Source: Chromatiales bacterium
GTDB taxonomy: Bacteria > Pseudomonadota > Gammaproteobacteria > Chromatiales > Chromatiaceae
Direction: 5' to 3'
DNA length: 64,000 nt
Assembly: GCA_028284585.1 (NCBI GenBank)
Contig: JANQRK010000057.1
Location: 1 to 64,000 of the forward strand
The position numbers were made by a program, and so were the translations under genes. The notes below the pieces were generated by a model that was given only the letters and a program-made list of their open reading frames with translations, was not told the DNA's origin and made no database searches. Of this stretch, positions 27,412 through 37,091 are shown piece by piece; within the stretch, counting starts at the first letter, position 1, and each line of letters starts with the position of its first letter.

Positions 27412-27587
27412 ATCGCACCTTTTCATTGCCAACGAAACGAATAGGCGATCCAAGCTTTCAAAAGACAAACTATAGGAACTATCGACGTCCGTTCCTGGCC
27501 GTCCGCACGCGTTCAGCGCCGTGCCCGAAAGCGGCCGCACGACGCTCGGTGCCGATGATGGCGTCCGCGTGCAGCCAAAACAACCGG

Positions 27588-28202
27588 TCAGATCTCGGTG
27601 TGCTCTGAAATCTCCAGTGCGTCATCGACCTCTATCCCAAGGTATCTCACGGTGCTTTCAAGCTTGGTGTGGCCAAGCAGTAGCTGGACCGCCCACAGGT
27701 TCTTGGTTCGCCTGTAGATCAACGTCGCCTTGGTTCGCCGCATGCCGTGTGTCCCGTAAACCGTCGAATCGAGTCCGATGGCGGCGACCCACTGATGCAC
27801 GATCCGCGCATACGGGCGTGTAGACACATGCGGCGATTCCGCCAGGCGACTGGGGAACAGATAGTGCTCCGCCTTCAAATTCGCCTTTTGGATCCACGCA
27901 GCGACGGCGGACCTGGTTGGCTCGGTCAACTCAAACTGCACCGGCCTTTGCGTTTTTCTCTGCACCACCATCGTGCGGGACAAAATCTGATCCTCGTGCA
28001 TGACGTCCCGGATGCGGAGGTTTACCAGATCGCAGCCCCGCAGCTTGCTGTCGATTGCCGGGTTGAACATAGCCAGGTCGCGTAGCTGGTGATCGTTCTG
28101 GAGTTGGATTCGAATGGCCCAGATTTCCTTCGGCTTGAGCGGTGGCTTTTGCCCAACCAGCTTGCCTTTGTTCCAGGGTTCGTGGGTTTGATGGGTTTCC
28201 AT
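27588..28202 (-). CDS. Small tyrosine recombinase (catalytic domain only)
   Basis: The 204-residue protein has a complete tyrosine-recombinase active site: R55 (KLRGCD), H152 and R155 (THGMR), H178 (LLGHTK) and Y187 (TVRYLG). The usual N-terminal core-binding domain (~100 residues) is missing, giving FimB/FimE-like size. It may invert or excise a nearby segment, but no flanking inverted repeats or att sites were found. It stands alone between a PEP-CTERM gene and a methyltransferase gene. Confidence 0.87.
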   Translation of the reverse strand: METHQTHEPWNKGKLVGQKPPLKPKEIWAIRIQLQNDHQLRDLAMFNPAIDSKLRGCDLVNLRIRDVMHEDQILSRTMVVQRKTQRPVQFELTEPTRSAVAAWIQKANLKAEHYLFPSRLAESPHVSTRPYARIVHQWVAAIGLDSTVYGTHGMRRTKATLIYRRTKNLWAVQLLLGHTKLESTVRYLGIEVDDALEISEHTEI

Positions 28203-28398
28203 GTCAGGCTCCCTCTTAGTGGATGGGAGTCTTATTGTGTCGCCGAGTCGTGGATGGCCGCTTTCAGGCGCTCAGCCAAACGCGTGCAACCGGCCGTGAG
28301 CCGCCGGTCCCCGACTCTCGTTTTCCATCGTAGGTGAGACTGCTTTATGCGCAAAACGCCCGGCTGAGCGCGCGCCGCGTGCTTACGACCATGGCTAA

Positions 28399-29244
28399 TT
28401 AAGATTGGATTCGCACTGGATTTCGTGCGCTGGCGAAGAGCGAGGTTCTCGTATCGACTACGACGTTTTTCACGGCGGCCTGCTCAATTCTTGAGAGGGT
28501 CTCCTCGCGAATAGCTATACATTGGTGTTCGTCGATACCGGCTAACGGCGAACACTCCTGCCCTGGGAAAGGGAAATCCTTGTCAGGGACGAAAGACTTC
28601 ATCTGCTTGAGATCCATTTCAATGAAATCTGGCTCCTCGACCACGTCCACGTTTTCAAAGCCCGCACCACAAATCATCCTCTCAAGCTTTGGGATACTGC
28701 CAATTGGTGTGTGAAACTTGAGATTGATGCCGTGCTCCAACGCGACTTCAGAGAAGATTTTCGACGCCAGAAACGCATCTTGGGTATGTGTCTGCACATG
28801 CAACATTCCACCTTGCACCAGCAGCGATCGCCAGTGCGCTAGAGCCCGTGGGATATTGCTCATCCAGATAAAAGCTGCACAGCAGAATACATGGTCGAAT
28901 CTTGTTTCGGTCTGAAACTGTTCCGCATCGGCCAATCGAAAATCAATGACATCATCCAAGCCCGCAACGGCGGCTTTTGTTTCCGCTTCTGTCAGCATCT
29001 TTGGTGAAATGTCGATGCCGACGACCTCGCCGATGCTTCCTACCGCATAGGCTGCCTGCAGGGCGATGGTCCCGGTCCCTGTCGCGATGTCCAGCACGCG
29101 CTGCCCTGCTTTCAGGTCTGCTCGTTCAAGCAGCGTTCTGCAGATGCGACGGTGCCAGACAGCGTTTTCGCTTGGCCCGTCGTACACCGACGCGCGACGA
29201 TCGTACAGTTGTGCAATCAGCTGCTCATAGCGAGGTGGGCTCAT
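28399..29244 (-). CDS. Class I SAM-dependent methyltransferase
   Basis: The 281-residue protein has the Rossmann methyltransferase motif I VLDIATGTGTIALQAAYAVG (~48-67), motif II acidic D in VVGIDISPKML, and post-I IDFRLADAEQF. It resembles UbiE/Methyltransf_11 type enzymes of unknown substrate. Its start is the ATG at 29244. The gene is isolated, with ~200 bp and ~250 bp of non-coding DNA on either side, so no pathway link can be inferred from context. Confidence 0.85.
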   Translation of the reverse strand: MSPPRYEQLIAQLYDRRASVYDGPSENAVWHRRICRTLLERADLKAGQRVLDIATGTGTIALQAAYAVGSIGEVVGIDISPKMLTEAETKAAVAGLDDVIDFRLADAEQFQTETRFDHVFCCAAFIWMSNIPRALAHWRSLLVQGGMLHVQTHTQDAFLASKIFSEVALEHGINLKFHTPIGSIPKLERMICGAGFENVDVVEEPDFIEMDLKQMKSFVPDKDFPFPGQECSPLAGIDEHQCIAIREETLSRIEQAAVKNVVVDTRTSLFASARNPVRIQS

Positions 29245-29497
29245 TTAATTGAATTGGCGGTCACTCGGGATTTGCAGACTAGCAGATTGGCCATTTAGGC
29301 CATCGAGGCTTGGAAGCGGACATTGTTTCCGATTTCTGCCAATCCCTAGAGCGCCGGTGGACTTCCGCAATGGTCACTCGGCAGTCAGGTGATCTGACAC
29401 TGGCTGTCAGGTCACGTATGAATCACTACACCTGACCCCAAGCTTGACCCAAACTCACACCAGCTCATGACATGATTCGTTGCCGGACAGGTTGCGG

Positions 29498-30304
29498 TTA
29501 CAACTCACCTGCCGCCGCCAGCGCTGCCCCTACAATCCCGGCCTGATTGAGTAATTCCGCGGGCACGATCTTCGCGTCGACGTTGACATATTTGAGGAAT
29601 TTTTCATGTTTCTTGCTGACACCGCCACCGATGATGATCAGTTGCGGGGAGAATAGTGCCTCTACGTATCGGAAGTACTGGTTGAGGTTTTTGCCCCAGG
29701 TTTTCCAATCCAAGCCCTTGTGCTGTCGGATACGGTCAGAAGCGTATTCCTCGGCATCTTTTTTCTTGTCACGCATGTAGATGTGGCCCAGTTCCAGATT
29801 GGGCACGAGATGGCCATCTACGAACATCGCGCTTCCGATGCCCGTACCCAAAGTAAATACCATGACTACACCCGGATGATTGTGCCCTGCACCGAATTTG
29901 CGCTCGGCAATGGCGGCAACGTCAGCATCATTAAGAAGCGTGACCGGGCAACCGGTCGCTTCGACAAGCCCTTGCTGGCCGGGGTAGCTTATCCAGCTAT
30001 CGTCAATATTGGCTGCGGTCTTGACCACCCCATCAACCACCACGGACGGAATTCCGACACCGATTGGTCCGAGGTACTCGAAGTGGTCGACGATAGCCTT
30101 GACGGTTTCAATGACTGCCTCGGGGGTAGCGGGCTGCGGGGTTGCGATTCGTTTGCGCTCGGTGGTGAATTCACCGGTTTCCGTATTCACCACGGCGCCC
30201 TTTACGCCTGATCCGCCGATATCTATGCCTAAAATCTCTATGACTGACTCCTGGTTATCTCGGGTGGTAATTTGTTCTTGTTGCGTGTTTATTGTCCTCG
30301 GCAA
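29498..30304 (-). CDS. ppgK: Polyphosphate glucokinase (ROK family)
   Basis: The 268-residue kinase phosphorylates glucose using polyphosphate and often ATP. It has the phosphate-1 motif LGIDIGGSGVKGAVV, the glucose-binding LLNDADVAAIAE and the ROK-type TLGTGIGSAMF, and ends near the family's usual 240-250 residues. The conserved domain starts right after the in-frame codons GTC ATA GAG ATT. An AGGAG lies six bases before that ATA (30239-30241), but the first standard start in frame is ATG 30304, adding 21 non-conserved residues. Either start could be real. Confidence 0.9.
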   Translation of the reverse strand: MPRTINTQQEQITTRDNQESVIEILGIDIGGSGVKGAVVNTETGEFTTERKRIATPQPATPEAVIETVKAIVDHFEYLGPIGVGIPSVVVDGVVKTAANIDDSWISYPGQQGLVEATGCPVTLLNDADVAAIAERKFGAGHNHPGVVMVFTLGTGIGSAMFVDGHLVPNLELGHIYMRDKKKDAEEYASDRIRQHKGLDWKTWGKNLNQYFRYVEALFSPQLIIIGGGVSKKHEKFLKYVNVDAKIVPAELLNQAGIVGAALAAAGEL

Positions 30305-30611
30305 AATTCAGTATGACAATCACCGAGTTTCGATAGCCCGCTGACCATCTACTCGCTTCGTTTGCTCGATAATTGCTCAAGCACATTCATCCTGACCCTA
30401 TTTATTACAAGCCGTTGCTGTCGGTATCAACGACGTAACTTTTTGATAGGCGCACCCGTCGCGCCTATGCTGCGATAGTCGGGGGCTCAGCGGCGAACAT
30501 CCACTTGCCGTTCGATGGAGAAAGCCTGGGTACGGGATCAGAAAACCCGTCGGAGGAAATGGGGGTAGGTCCTTCACTGTTGCATCGCTTTGCGCACGAT
30601 ACGCCCGACGC

Positions 30612-31404
30612 GTGGAGTTGCAGGGTTACCAGGAGGCCATGGCACTGTTTGAACGGCTTGATGAACCCAAGTCTGTGGCGACCGCATGGCATCAGATCGG
30701 CATGGTGTATCGCAGACAAGGAGCCTTCGAACAGGCCGAAAGCGCGCTTCGCGAATCCCTAGCTATCAAGGCGCAACAAGGCAATCGTGCCGATGAGGCC
30801 ACTTCCTTAGGCGAATTGGCCAATCTGTACCTTGTTTGGAATCGCCCCGAGCAGGCGGTGGAGTATTATCGCCGCGCGGCGGATATCTTTGCCCAGCTGG
30901 GCGATGACAGATACGAAGGTGTATCGCGCAGCAACCTTGCCAGTACCTTGATCACACTCGGCCGTCTGGATGAGGCCCGGCAAGAGCTAGAGCGTGCCAT
31001 CGAGTGCAAAAAGGCCTTTGGTCACGCCGCCGAGCCATGGAAGACCTGGGACATCCTGTACGATCTGGAACAGGCCGCCAACAATCCCCAGGCCGCACAA
31101 CAGGCCCGACAACAGGCCATCGCCGCCTTCCTCGCCTATCGCCGCGACGGGGGAAAACCACTACTACATGGCCCCGGAACTGTGCGCAGCGGTGTTGGCG
31201 GCGATTAAGCAAGACCAACAAGACGAGACCGCACCAACTCTGGCGCAGTTGCTAGAGCAGAATGAAGAAGCTTGTCTCCAGGCCCTGGTCCCCAAACTAC
31301 AGGCCATCCTAGGGGGTGATCGCGATCCCGCGCTGGCCGAGGATGAGGCCTTGGAATACGTCGATGCCGCTGAACTGCAGTTGCTGTTGGAGCAACTGGC
31401 CTGA
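30612..31404 (+). pseudogene. Truncated and frameshifted TPR-repeat protein
   Basis: The first ~180 codons are tetratricopeptide repeats, for example VATAWHQIGMVYRRQGAFEQ and ATSLGELANLYLVWNRPEQ, followed by AFLAYRRDGG. At about 31148-31156, in the run GGGGGAAAA, the frame breaks. The continuing sequence GENHYYMAPELCAAVLAAI, typical of such proteins, lies in the +1-shifted frame and runs to the stop at 31404. The N-terminal portion before the first repeat is also missing. It is thus the C-terminal part of a larger TPR signalling-type protein that is no longer intact. Confidence 0.75.
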
Positions 31405-32100
31405 GCTTTACCGTTACTGTCCACGCCTTAGGCTGATGCGGGATGATCTGACCAGGCCGCAGTGCGCCGACAGCCAAGCGACCGGTGCAGCGGTCAGGCT
31501 GTCCACGACGGCTTCCATGAACGCCCCGCTTTCATCGCGCGGCTAACAGCCCCGGAGACGAAACCACAGGTCAATCGCAGCCGTATGAATGCGCGACATC
31601 CGTGGCGCGCGTCCTGCGAGCGGACGGTGCGCACTGGTGCTGGCAATGAAATGTGTGTGTCCGCTCCGCAGCAACTAGAACGCTGTTACCTTAAGTTAAG
31701 CTACGTCTGCAATGTGTTGTTTCCGGCCGGCCGGGAAGTCAGAGAGCTGCCATTCGGCGAGCCTGCCTGGCCCATGACCGGTAAAGGCCCCATTGCGGTC
31801 AAAGCCGGGCCGGATCCCCACCGGCAGCTTCGGCCGAGCAAGAGACGCCTGCATTGCCGAAAGTGAACGGGTGCTTTGGGTCAACTGAGACGGCTAGTCA
31901 AGGCACCCGCGAACGTTTCCTTTCAACAAGATCTGACACTGTTTGCCAGATTAGATACCCACTAGTACAGCTAACGCTAGTACAGCTAACAACGAGGTTT
32001 CCCCCTCGCGTCGAATACCGAATCGCTATATTCGGAAAACCGCTAATCGTGAATCTGGGCCAGCTCGAAACCCTGGAACTCACGCTGAACGCGAACCGCC
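31405..32100. other. Gene-free region with degenerate repeat and short tandem duplication
   Basis: About 700 bp between the TPR remnant and flgL. The reverse strand of about 31705-31880 shares CGTCTCTTGCTCGGC and CCGGCCGGAA-CAACAC with 25760-25965. A 15-bp unit, CTAGTACAGCTAACG, is tandemly duplicated at 31962-31990. No flagellin or other late flagellar gene follows flgL here. Confidence 0.5.
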
Positions 32101-33009
32101 TCAGCGCAGGAAGTTGAACAGATTCAGGTCCTGGACCTTGATGAAGGCCTGCTGTGCCGCCTGCAGTGCGGTGAGCTGCTGATTGAAGCGGCTGACCGCC
32201 TCCGCATAATTGAGGTCTTCCAGGGTGGAACGCACATCGGAGACTGCCAGGTCGACACTGGCATTGGCCTCCTGTTGATCAGCAATCGCATTCATTCGTG
32301 CGCCCACTTTGGCATGGGTCTCGAGCACTTGATCGAGCGCACTGTCGATGTCGGTCAAGGCATTCGGGTCGGCGTTGCCTGCTTCGAGACTGGTCGCCAG
32401 GCTCCAGATCACGTTGCCGAGATCCGTGGTACCACCGGCTGAGGCGGCAAAGTCTTTGAATATACTGGCCGGGTCACCGATTGCGACCTCACGATTGTCA
32501 CCGATCTTCAACTTGCGTTGTCCTGTGGCGACCCCGTAATCGAACTGACCGGTATTGATATCGACAACACTGACCGGCTCGGTCAGGCTCTGGTAGCCAC
32601 CGAAGATGTACTCGCCATTGGCATCACGTGAGTTGGCCAACTGCACAAAGCCATCCATGTGCTCCCAGAGTTCGGCCGCGACAGACTGCCGATCGGCAGC
32701 GCTCAAGGTGTCACTGTTGCCTTGTACGGCGAGCTCGCGCACGCGTTGTAGCAAATCTTCAATCCCGAACAGCGCGCTTTCCTCTTGGTCCAGGCGAGCC
32801 TGCGCCATATCGGCATTACGTTGATACTGCGCCAGGCGCTGGCTAGCCTCATCAAGATCCAGGATCCGTGCCGCAGCGGACGGATCGTCTGCGGGGTGCA
32901 GGATGCGCTTACCGCTGGCCAGCTGCAGTTCGGTCTGGGTGAGCTCACGCTGCCGCTCGAGCATCGCGTCAACGCCTTGACTGAAGATCTGTGCCGTAGA
33001 AACTCGCAT
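32101..33009 (-). CDS. flgL: Flagellar hook-filament junction protein FlgL
   Basis: The 302-residue FlgL (HAP3) joins the hook-associated FlgK layer to the filament. It has the flagellin-like N-terminal helix MRVSTAQIFSQGVDAMLERQ with ASGKRILHPADDPSAAARIL, and the C-terminal helix ending VQDLNLFNFLR. Both termini form the D0/D1 coiled coil. It is the last gene of the flgB-flgL set, 3 bp after flgK. Length is typical for gammaproteobacterial FlgL. Confidence 0.93.
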   Translation of the reverse strand: MRVSTAQIFSQGVDAMLERQRELTQTELQLASGKRILHPADDPSAAARILDLDEASQRLAQYQRNADMAQARLDQEESALFGIEDLLQRVRELAVQGNSDTLSAADRQSVAAELWEHMDGFVQLANSRDANGEYIFGGYQSLTEPVSVVDINTGQFDYGVATGQRKLKIGDNREVAIGDPASIFKDFAASAGGTTDLGNVIWSLATSLEAGNADPNALTDIDSALDQVLETHAKVGARMNAIADQQEANASVDLAVSDVRSTLEDLNYAEAVSRFNQQLTALQAAQQAFIKVQDLNLFNFLR

Positions 33010-33012
33010 TTA

Positions 33013-34980
33013 CTATCCCCTCACCGCGCCCAGTATCGAATCGAACAGGCTGTTGGCAACGTTGATCACCTGTGCCGCGGCCTGGTAGGCCTGCTGAAAG
33101 CGCACCAGATCAGCGGCCTCTTCATCGAGGTTGACCCCTGAGACTTCGGCCTTCGACGCCTCTGCTTGAGCCAGCAGGTTCTCTTGGACGCTGGCGTTGC
33201 TGATGGCCTGCTGCGTCTTGGTACCGACGTCAGCGATCAAGGCGGCATAGGTATTGGCAATGCTCGCCGTACCACCGATCATCAGCCGTTCGGTTTGCAG
33301 ATCGGCCAGACGCCGGGCATTGCGGTTGTCGCCGACACCACCGGCGTTACCCTCCAGCGTGAAGGTATCGCCGGCGGTCGGAGCACCTGACACACTGAAG
33401 TCGAAGATACCCAGGCCGGCGATGTCGACGCGATAGGTGTCACCCGATACATAAGGCACATTACTGGCGATCGGATTGCCGGCGGCGTCGACGAACTGCG
33501 TACCCGGGGGCAACACAAGTTCGTTGGCCGCATTGTAGGTGAGCGTGATCGAGACCGGCGGGGCTGGTGCGACACCGGAGGTCGAGCGCGTGGTCAGCGC
33601 CCCGGGACCGATCCGACCGGTACCGGCGTTGCTGGCGTCGGCCAAGGTAAACACCGCCTCTGCGGCCGCGATATCACGTTCGTCGCCAATCAGCAGGTCC
33701 ACGTCCGCGGCCCCGGTCCGAGTCGGGCGCAGCAAGAAGCTGTCACCATCGACCGCGGCATTGACCACTACGCCGAAACCGAGTTCATCCGGTGGTGCAG
33801 CGACCAAGGGGTCGGCCGACGTACCTGTCCCGCTCAACGGAACGGTCGCACCACTGTCGAGATCGACCAGTGACCAGGAACCGCCGATGAGGTCCAGGCG
33901 GTACTCATGGGCGGTGAGCTGTGCGGCATCGTGGATGCTGAGACTTACCGAGCTGCCAGCGGCGTTTGCCGAACTACCCAAGGCCTGCGGATTCGCGGTG
34001 CTGAAAAAGCCGCCACCGAGCTCGTCATCCAAGTCCATCCCGGTCTGATGCTCTTCATTGAAGAAGGAGGCAAGACCGACCGCGATTCGACCCAAGGCGT
34101 TCTGTGATGAATTCAATACCTCATCGCGGAAGCGCAATAGGCCGCCGAGGCTACCGCCGGTCATTTGTGCCGTGATATTGACCTGCCCGCCGTTGTTTTG
34201 TTGCAGGATCAGTTCCTTTTGACCGGCATCATAGGGATTCGAGGCCACGCCAAGTGTGTTGTGTGTGATCCCGACAACCAGGGCCTGCCCGGTCCCAACG
34301 AAGACATTGACCGTGCCATCCCTCTCTTCGAACGTGGAGACCGTGGTGTAGCGACTCAGCTCGTCGACCAGGCGGTCGCGTTCGTCTAAGACATCGCCAG
34401 GGATGCCCGCGGGGCCATTGTGTTGCGCGCGGATACGGGCGTTGACGGATGCCAAGGCCTGAGACCGCGTGTTGATTTCGTCGATCTCGTAGCTCAGGTC
34501 CTGATTCAAGCGCACTCGATTGTCTTCCAACCAACCATCGAGTGAGCCGAAGCGCTCGCCCAGTTGCTCTGCTCGATTGAGCATGACCGAGCGGGCCGGA
34601 ATAGATGTCGGGTCATCAGCTACGTCATTCACCGCAGCGAAAAACTGCTGCAAACTGCTGTCGAGTCCAGCCGCAGAATCGGCCAGGATGTTATCGACCT
34701 GACGGGCGTATTGCGCGTAGACCCGGAACTCCTCATGCGACGAATTGTGGTCGCGCACGCGGGCCGCAAGAAAATCATCGTAGCTGCGTCGCACGGACGC
34801 CGTTTGCACGCCGGAGCCCAGGTATAGGCCGTTTTCAACATGCGGCCGACGCGTTTCCAACTGGACCGACTGTCGACTGTAGCCTTCGGTATTGACGTTT
34901 GCGATATTGTGTCCGGTGGTCTCCAGCTGACGCTTGAAGGCGTTCAGGGCGCTGACACCGGTGTTGATGATGCTTGCCAT
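33013..34980 (-). CDS. flgK: Flagellar hook-associated protein FlgK
   Basis: The 655-residue FlgK (HAP1) is the first hook-filament junction protein. The N-terminus ASIINTGVSALNAFKRQLETTGHNIANVNTEGYSRQ splits into the rod/hook motif and the junction motif ('NIANVNTEGYSRQ'). The C-terminus ends in a heptad-rich helix (DLVRFQQAYQAAAQVINVAN). The central part is variable and Ala/Gly-rich, and makes it longer than E. coli FlgK (~550). It is transcribed just after flgJ and before flgL. Confidence 0.95.
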   Translation of the reverse strand: MASIINTGVSALNAFKRQLETTGHNIANVNTEGYSRQSVQLETRRPHVENGLYLGSGVQTASVRRSYDDFLAARVRDHNSSHEEFRVYAQYARQVDNILADSAAGLDSSLQQFFAAVNDVADDPTSIPARSVMLNRAEQLGERFGSLDGWLEDNRVRLNQDLSYEIDEINTRSQALASVNARIRAQHNGPAGIPGDVLDERDRLVDELSRYTTVSTFEERDGTVNVFVGTGQALVVGITHNTLGVASNPYDAGQKELILQQNNGGQVNITAQMTGGSLGGLLRFRDEVLNSSQNALGRIAVGLASFFNEEHQTGMDLDDELGGGFFSTANPQALGSSANAAGSSVSLSIHDAAQLTAHEYRLDLIGGSWSLVDLDSGATVPLSGTGTSADPLVAAPPDELGFGVVVNAAVDGDSFLLRPTRTGAADVDLLIGDERDIAAAEAVFTLADASNAGTGRIGPGALTTRSTSGVAPAPPVSITLTYNAANELVLPPGTQFVDAAGNPIASNVPYVSGDTYRVDIAGLGIFDFSVSGAPTAGDTFTLEGNAGGVGDNRNARRLADLQTERLMIGGTASIANTYAALIADVGTKTQQAISNASVQENLLAQAEASKAEVSGVNLDEEAADLVRFQQAYQAAAQVINVANSLFDSILGAVRG

Positions 34981-35004
34981 CGTCTGTTACCCAACCATCA
35001 AGAT

Positions 35005-35937
35005 TCAGATGGTCGTCGGACCCTCCTGTATCGGGCGCGCTGCTTGTTGCATCGGCTCACTCTGCAAGATGCGTCGAATTTTGTCCGCATAGGCCGGATC
35101 CGTCGCATAGCCGGCTTCCTGCAGCGCCTCGAAATAGGCACTGGCGTCCGCGGTTTTCTGCAAGGCCGTGCGGTAGCGCGGATTGCGCTGCACGAAGTCG
35201 ACATAGTCGGAAAAGCTCTGCTCGAAAGAGTCGTAGGCCCGGAACCCGGCTCGGGTCTTCAAGGCAACGCCGTCGCGATACTCCAGGGTACTGACCCGGA
35301 CCTGCTCACCGCGCCAACGCGTGTCGGCCTTGATGCCGAACAGATTGTGACTGCTATCGCCGTTCGGGTGACGCATGACATGCTTCCCCCATCCGGTCTC
35401 CAGGGCCGCTTGGGCCAACAAGGCCTCGGGCGCCAGCCCCAACGCGGCCGCGGCCTGCTCGGCAAACGGTCGTAATTGTTGGATGAAGGCCGCCGGTGAA
35501 CCGTCGAGATCTAGCGCTGACCGATCGGACCGATGGCTCTGGGGGGTCTGCACAGGCTCGGCCGCGCGCGGCGGTTGGGCGGTAATCGGCCGGTTAGCAT
35601 AGTCGGCCGGCTCGCGCGGACGCGCCGCATTGGCGTCGGCGCTTGCGCTGCCGAGCTGGCGCTTGATCACCTCGGCCAATCCGATCCCCTGCTGCTCTGC
35701 CAATTGCATCGCGATTTGTTTGTCATACATCTCGCGGTAGAACTCGCTTTGCTTGCTGTCCAACAGGCCACCGCCAAAACTGGCATCGCGCATGCTTTTG
35801 AGCATCATCTGCAAAAACAAGGATTCGAACTGCCGTGCTACCTGATCGAGCGCCGCGTCACTGTCTTCGCGGGCCCGCGCACGCATCGCGGCCAAGCCGG
35901 AGAAATCGGTGTACACCTGGGCCATATCGAGCGTCAT
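35005..35937 (-). CDS. flgJ: Flagellar rod-cap/peptidoglycan hydrolase FlgJ
   Basis: FlgJ caps the growing rod and cuts peptidoglycan for its passage in the periplasm. The ~310-residue protein has an N-terminal rod-binding domain (FESLFLQMMLKSMRDA, ~40-56) and a C-terminal GH73 glucosaminidase domain with the catalytic region ALLAQAALETGWGKHV and YRDGVALKTRAGFRAYDS. The catalytic Glu candidate is the one in ALETGW. ATG 35937, preceded by a GAGG site, is preferred over a TTG at 35949 that would overlap the flgI stop. Confidence 0.93.
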   Translation of the reverse strand: MTLDMAQVYTDFSGLAAMRARAREDSDAALDQVARQFESLFLQMMLKSMRDASFGGGLLDSKQSEFYREMYDKQIAMQLAEQQGIGLAEVIKRQLGSASADANAARPREPADYANRPITAQPPRAAEPVQTPQSHRSDRSALDLDGSPAAFIQQLRPFAEQAAAALGLAPEALLAQAALETGWGKHVMRHPNGDSSHNLFGIKADTRWRGEQVRVSTLEYRDGVALKTRAGFRAYDSFEQSFSDYVDFVQRNPRYRTALQKTADASAYFEALQEAGYATDPAYADKIRRILQSEPMQQAARPIQEGPTTI

Positions 35938-35945
35938 GGTCGGCC

Positions 35946-37088
35946 TCAAATCACCACGAGTTCGGCACGTAGCGAGCCGGCCTGTTTGAGCGCCTCGAGG
36001 ATCGCGACCAAGTCGCTCGGCCCGGCACCGACCTGATTGACGGCGCGCACCAGCGCGTCCAGGGTGACGCCGGGATCGAAAACGAACATGCGCTTGCCGT
36101 TCTCTTCGACCGCTACATCGGACTGGGGATTGACCACAGTGTTACCGCCGGCTAAGGGGTTCGGCTGCGACACCTGGGCATTTTCGCTGATGGTCACCAC
36201 CAGGTTGCCATGCGACACGGCGGCCGGGGCGACTCGGACCGTGCTATTGATCACCACGGTCCCGGTACGCGAATTGACGATTACCTTGGCCACCGCTTGG
36301 GCCGGGTCGATATCCAGGTTTTCGATCATTGCGACAAAGCCGACGCGCTGGCCCGGATCACGCGGGGCATTGACCTCGACCGAGGTCGAATCGATGGCGC
36401 GAGCGGTTCCCGCACCGATCGCCGCATTGATCGCATCGCTGACCCGCTGCACAGTCGTGAAATCGCCGCTGCGCAAATTCAGCGTCAGCTTGGCGGCACG
36501 GCCGAAGGGTGTCGGAACACTGCGCTCGACCGAGGCCCCACCGGGGATACGCCCGGCGCTGGGGATGTTGATCGTAACCTTGGAGCCATCGGCACCCTCG
36601 GCAGACAGGCCGCCGACTACGAGGTTGCCCTGCGCGATTGCATAGACCTTGGCGTCGATGCCCTTGAGCGGGGTCATCAACAAACTGCCGCCACGCAGAC
36701 TCTTGGCGTCGCCGATCGAGGAGACGGTCACATCGATCCGATGGCCTGGCTTGGCGAATGCCGGCAGATCCGCATGCACAGTGACCGCCGCGACGTTCTT
36801 CGGATTCAGAGTGACACCGGGCGGTACCACGATGCCGAGTTGCGTCAGCAGACTGTTCAGGCTCTGCCGGGTAAAAGGCGAGGAGGCGACTTTGTCGCCG
36901 CTGCCGTCGAGCCCAACCACCAAACCGTAGCCAAGCAGCGGATTGTCACGCACACCCTGGATGCTGGCCAGATCCTTGATGCGCTCTGCCTGCACCGGCA
37001 ACGACAGCACCAGAAGCCCCAACACAGCCGCCAGGAACGGCCGTGTGAGTGGTACAACGCATCGCGTGAATCCCTGCATATCGATCAC
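35946..37088 (-). CDS. flgI: Flagellar P-ring protein FlgI
   Basis: FlgI forms the periplasmic P ring that acts as a bushing for the rod. The 380-residue protein has a Sec signal peptide ([18 protein letters not shown]) and then [26 protein letters not shown], the classical mature FlgI start. [11 protein letters not shown] and the closing [22 protein letters not shown] fit the family. It is packed between flgH (3 bp) and flgJ in the flg set. Confidence 0.96.
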   Translation of the reverse strand: MIDMQGFTRCVVPLTRPFLAAVLGLLVLSLPVQAERIKDLASIQGVRDNPLLGYGLVVGLDGSGDKVASSPFTRQSLNSLLTQLGIVVPPGVTLNPKNVAAVTVHADLPAFAKPGHRIDVTVSSIGDAKSLRGGSLLMTPLKGIDAKVYAIAQGNLVVGGLSAEGADGSKVTINIPSAGRIPGGASVERSVPTPFGRAAKLTLNLRSGDFTTVQRVSDAINAAIGAGTARAIDSTSVEVNAPRDPGQRVGFVAMIENLDIDPAQAVAKVIVNSRTGTVVINSTVRVAPAAVSHGNLVVTISENAQVSQPNPLAGGNTVVNPQSDVAVEENGKRMFVFDPGVTLDALVRAVNQVGAGPSDLVAILEALKQAGSLRAELVVI

Positions 37089-37091
37089 CGC

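Noticed and set aside
30445-30467. Hairpin ATAGGCGC...GCGCCTAT near the start of the TPR remnant
   Set aside because: It lacks a U tract on either strand and is not positioned after a gene, so it was not called a terminator.
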